Source: Acidobacteriota bacterium (GTDB taxonomy: Bacteria; Acidobacteriota; Terriglobia; Terriglobales; Acidobacteriaceae). From it: a stretch of 44,487 bases of DNA. The notes beneath the pieces are model-generated. The model had not been told where the DNA came from. It worked only from the letters and a program-made list of their open reading frames with translations, and did not search any database. Where the stretch lies: NCBI GenBank assembly GCA_019351975.1, contig JABBOG010000018.1, positions 19,462-63,948 on the forward strand, in the 5' to 3' direction. Made by a program: the position numbers and the translations under genes. Of the stretch, positions 41,964-44,487 are shown piece by piece (positions within the stretch are counted from its first letter, which is position 1; the number at the start of each line of letters is the position of its first letter).

Positions 41964-43880
41964 TTACGAGTCAATACTTTTGCAGGTGTCCCAACGGACA
42001 TACTCTTCCATCTCCATTTGCTCCGCCGAACGCATCGCCACAACCTCAAGCTCCCAACCGCCCGTTCCCTGAAACCAGTTTCGCTTAAGCCTGTAAGCGA
42101 TATCTAGGCGGTCCCCCTGTGTCCACGCCTCATTCCTCGCAACCTCGACCCAGTCCGTCCTTCGGCTCCACGCCATCCCGCCAAAACGCGCACCATCGTC
42201 ATCTTCAACCGCCAGCCTCAGATGCTTCTCCTTCACCACCTTCAGTGCTGCCGTCAGCCGTACACTCCTGCTCAAAAATAATGGCTCTGCATTTGATCTG
42301 CCGAAAGGTCCGAGCTGCTCCATTGCGCTCAAAAACTCCGGCGTCAGCTCGCTCAGCCGCAACGCCGCGTCACAGCGCAAATCATCCAGTACCACCCGAC
42401 CCGCCTGCGCCGCACGCGCCAGCCGTGCCAGCCTCTCGCGCAGCTCGGGCACCTTCTCCGACCGCATCGTGAATCCCACCGCAAACGCATGCCCGCCAAA
42501 GCGCAGCAACAGCGGCTCCGCGTTTTCCTTGTGTGCCGCCGTCAGCGCATCCAGCAGATGGAATCCGCCCACCGATCGGCCCGAACCGTACGCCTGGCCG
42601 TCCTCGTGCGTCACCACTACCGCGGGCATCCCTGTCCTGTCCACCACCCGAGAGGCCAGAATCCCAATCACCCCGCGATGCCACGCCGTCCCACCCTCAG
42701 CGTCATCCAGCACAAAGCACGCGGGCAAATCGCCCCTCATTGCCGCGATCTGTGCCTCGATCAATCGCAGCGCCTCCGCCTCCGTCGCCCTCCGCTCGTC
42801 GTTCAGGCGATGCAGCTTTGCCGCCAGCTGCTTCGCCTCCGCGTTGTCCTTCGCCAAAAACATCGCCACCACATCCGACGCAATGTCCATCCGTCCCGCT
42901 GCATTGATCCGTGGCGCAATCCGGAACCCCACATCCGTCGCCGAGATCGGCCGTGTCACATCGATCTGAGCCAGTTCCATCAGGGTCTTCAGCCCCATCT
43001 GTGAAGGCTTCCGCAACTCCGCCAGCCCAATCGACGCGATCGTCCGGTTCTCCCCCGTCAGCGGCACCGCATCTGCAATCGTCGCGATAGCCAGCAGCTT
43101 CAGAAACGAGGGCAGCGTCTTCTCGCGCAACCGCGCAAGCTCCCCATCGTCATTCGCTGTGCTCTCCAGCAGTGCCTGCGCCAGCTTGAACACCACCCCC
43201 GCGCCACACAACTCCTTATATGGATACCCGCATCCCGGCTGATTCGGATTAAGCACCGCAACCGCATATGGAACTCCCTCAGCGCCCTCCGGTAGATGAT
43301 GGTCAGTCACGATCAAATCCAGTCCTAGCCGCTTTGCCTCCGCCGCCGCCGCAAACTCACGAATCCCCGTATCTACGCTCACCACCAGCCGAACGCCTTC
43401 CGCCGCTGCTGCTTCAATCCGCGCGTCCTGCATCCCATAGCCCTCGCGAATGCGGTGCGGTATGTGGTACCGCACATCAGCGACGACACCCATCGCCGCC
43501 GCCGCCCTCTCCAGCGCTGTCTTCAGCAGCACCGTCGCAACCGTTCCGTCCACGTCATAATCCCCATAGATCAGAACGGGTTCATGTCGCTCCAGTGCCA
43601 GCCGCAGCCGCCCCACCGCCGCACCCATCCCCAACATCAGATGTGGATCATGCAGATGCCCCAGCGCTGGCCGCAGATGCGACCGCGCCACATCCGCCGT
43701 TACTAGCCCACGGCTCACCAGTAGCCGCGCAATCGCCTCCGGCAGACCTAATTCATTTGCCAGCGAACGCGAGACCTCGCACGCCTCAGACGCAACCACC
43801 CACCTTCGTTCCATGTCTCCGCGATCTCTGCGCCAGGATTCTGCCTGGACCCCATCCTGCGCACTCGGCCTCTCACCCAC
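41964..43880 (-). CDS. recJ: Single-stranded-DNA-specific exonuclease RecJ
   Basis: This 5'-3' exonuclease acts on single-stranded DNA in recombination and repair. The DHH phosphoesterase core has motif I IYGDYDVDGTVATVLL, motif II VSVDTGIREF, motif III VTDHH and motif IV PNQPGCGYPYKELCGAGVVFKLAQALL. The DHHA1 domain has GGTAWHRGVIGILASRVVDRTGMPAVVV, SGRSVGGFHLLDAL and RFGGHAFAVGFTM, and an OB-fold-type C-terminal domain follows. The GTG at 43878-43880 has AGGTG six bases upstream and yields 638 residues. The ATG at 43814 (616 residues) starts closer to the family N-terminus but has GGAGA only one to two bases away. It follows the acidic protein gene by eight bases and is probably co-transcribed. 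Confidence 0.93.
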   Translation of the reverse strand: MGERPSAQDGVQAESWRRDRGDMERRWVVASEACEVSRSLANELGLPEAIARLLVSRGLVTADVARSHLRPALGHLHDPHLMLGMGAAVGRLRLALERHEPVLIYGDYDVDGTVATVLLKTALERAAAAMGVVADVRYHIPHRIREGYGMQDARIEAAAAEGVRLVVSVDTGIREFAAAAEAKRLGLDLIVTDHHLPEGAEGVPYAVAVLNPNQPGCGYPYKELCGAGVVFKLAQALLESTANDDGELARLREKTLPSFLKLLAIATIADAVPLTGENRTIASIGLAELRKPSQMGLKTLMELAQIDVTRPISATDVGFRIAPRINAAGRMDIASDVVAMFLAKDNAEAKQLAAKLHRLNDERRATEAEALRLIEAQIAAMRGDLPACFVLDDAEGGTAWHRGVIGILASRVVDRTGMPAVVVTHEDGQAYGSGRSVGGFHLLDALTAAHKENAEPLLLRFGGHAFAVGFTMRSEKVPELRERLARLARAAQAGRVVLDDLRCDAALRLSELTPEFLSAMEQLGPFGRSNAEPLFLSRSVRLTAALKVVKEKHLRLAVEDDDGARFGGMAWSRRTDWVEVARNEAWTQGDRLDIAYRLKRNWFQGTGGWELEVVAMRSAEQMEMEEYVRWDTCKSIDS

Positions 43881-43888
43881 CCCGGCAC

Positions 43889-44350
43889 CTACTCTTCGTC
43901 GCCGTCATCCATAATGATCTGGCCCAGATCCGACACTGACTCCATTAATTCCTGAAACATGTCGTACCACTCCGTCGCCGTCTCATACAGAAAAATTACG
44001 CCGCCCTGTGCAAAACCCAGCTGCAGGTAGCCTGTTTTGCCAACGTGCTGCATCAGCCCCTGCGCCTCGCTCAGATCTCCAGCGTCGGCATCGGGGTAGT
44101 TCTGCTCGCGCACTTCTCCAATCAGCGCAGCCACATCCTCCGGCTCTAGAATTACATCGCTCATTGTGATGAATGGCGCATTCGCTGCCTTTGCGTGCTC
44201 TACAAAATCCTTCCAGCCGTCTACATCATCTTCTTCAAACAACACCGTCGGCACATCTTCCGGCACAAAACTCTTCATCCGCCGCATGCCATGGCCGGCG
44301 ATAAACGCCACCATGTCGTCTTTCACCGCTGTCAAATCATCGAATCCCAT
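43889..44350 (-). CDS. Acidic protein of unknown function upstream of recJ
   Basis: I do not recognise this 153-residue protein. It is very acidic (VLFEEDDVDGWKDFVEHAK, ending IIMDDGDEE), has no signal peptide or membrane segment, and is probably a soluble single-domain protein. It contains a short hydrophobic strand block (GYLQLGFAQGGVIFLYETATEWYDMFQELM) that looks like part of an alpha/beta fold. The ATG at 44348-44350 is the only sensible start. It lies eight bases before the recJ GTG, so the two genes probably share a message, but this says little about function because such pairings can be incidental. Confidence 0.75.
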   Translation of the reverse strand: MGFDDLTAVKDDMVAFIAGHGMRRMKSFVPEDVPTVLFEEDDVDGWKDFVEHAKAANAPFITMSDVILEPEDVAALIGEVREQNYPDADAGDLSEAQGLMQHVGKTGYLQLGFAQGGVIFLYETATEWYDMFQELMESVSDLGQIIMDDGDEE

Positions 44351-44456
44351 AGACCCTTATTCTCGCAGAAGTTTGCCTCTTCTGACGTGGCAATCTGCGT
44401 CCGTCTCTTGCGAATTGCACGGCGTCCTGCCGCTGCGTGCTACCCTATCTCTGCCC

Positions 44457-44487
44457 ATGATTTTCTCGAAGGATTACGTCAGCTACC
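44457..44487 (+). CDS. Start of a gene cut by the window edge
   Basis: An ATG at 44457 opens a frame reading MIFSKDYVSY up to the window end. The frame is divergent from the acidic protein gene, so a gene start here is reasonable, but ten codons are too few to identify a family or to confirm that it is coding. Confidence 0.35.
   Translation, partial: MIFSKDYVSY

Noticed and set aside
1-44487. CRISPR array, transposase, integrase, phage or toxin-antitoxin genes
   Set aside because: I looked for spaced direct repeats, DDE/tyrosine-recombinase motifs and typical small gene pairs and saw none.

Overview
The window looks like a chromosomal stretch of an Acidobacteriota member, most likely class Terriglobia (Granulicella, Terriglobus or Edaphobacter type). 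This is an inference. It rests on a very large TonB-type outer-membrane receptor with an N-terminal carboxypeptidase-regulatory domain, a CE15 glucuronoyl esterase, an hpnCDE operon led by a zinc dehydrogenase, and a GC-rich high-GC3 gene style. There are no transposases, phage genes or CRISPR arrays.

Layout. 0-2.7 kb: a membrane protein, GMP synthase (guaA) and a tiny two-helix membrane protein on the + strand. 2.7-6.5 kb: a YggS-type PLP protein, an outer-membrane barrel with a Gly/Tyr-rich insert, and a processive family-2 glycosyltransferase. 6.6-11.3 kb: a compact heme operon on the minus strand, hemE-hemH-hemY (the Bacillus order), followed 9 bases later by a protein that aligns with the radical-SAM enzyme MqnC but lacks the whole iron-sulfur and SAM-binding segment. 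11.5-13.4 kb: inorganic pyrophosphatase and an APC permease, converging on a shared hairpin. 13.6 kb: tRNA-Ser(GCT). 13.9-28.1 kb: a more accessory-looking block holding an M24-fold protein with altered metal ligands, the CE15 esterase, the TonB receptor, a copper operon (copZ-copA-csoR with a visible CsoR operator) and a large FAD/Fe-S D-lactate dehydrogenase-type enzyme. 28.2 kb: tRNA-Ser(CGA), inverted relative to the first tRNA. 28.4-31.1 kb: a small protein, a dienelactone hydrolase and an MlaFE-type lipid ABC transporter pair. 31.2-38.1 kb: hopanoid genes, namely dehydrogenase-hpnC-hpnD-hpnE, a pair of half-size EamA transporters, and hpnJ. 38.2-41.9 kb: an adaptor, TPR lipoprotein and TolC-like export set without its own pump. 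41.9-44.5 kb: recJ, an acidic hypothetical protein, and the first codons of another gene.

Working together: hpnC, hpnD and hpnE make squalene from farnesyl diphosphate, and hpnJ acts late on hopanoid head groups. The squalene-hopene cyclase and early side-chain genes are not in the window. The heme genes cover uroporphyrinogen decarboxylation, porphyrinogen oxidation and iron insertion. The copper genes form a self-regulated efflux operon. Many neighbours are joined by four-base ATGA overlaps.

The most unusual items are the cluster-less MqnC homologue in the heme operon, the M24 protein missing two metal ligands, the MlaF-like ATPase without the catalytic glutamate, the dehydrogenase translationally coupled to hpnC, and a switch in G/C strand bias near 13-18 kb that does not follow gene direction.
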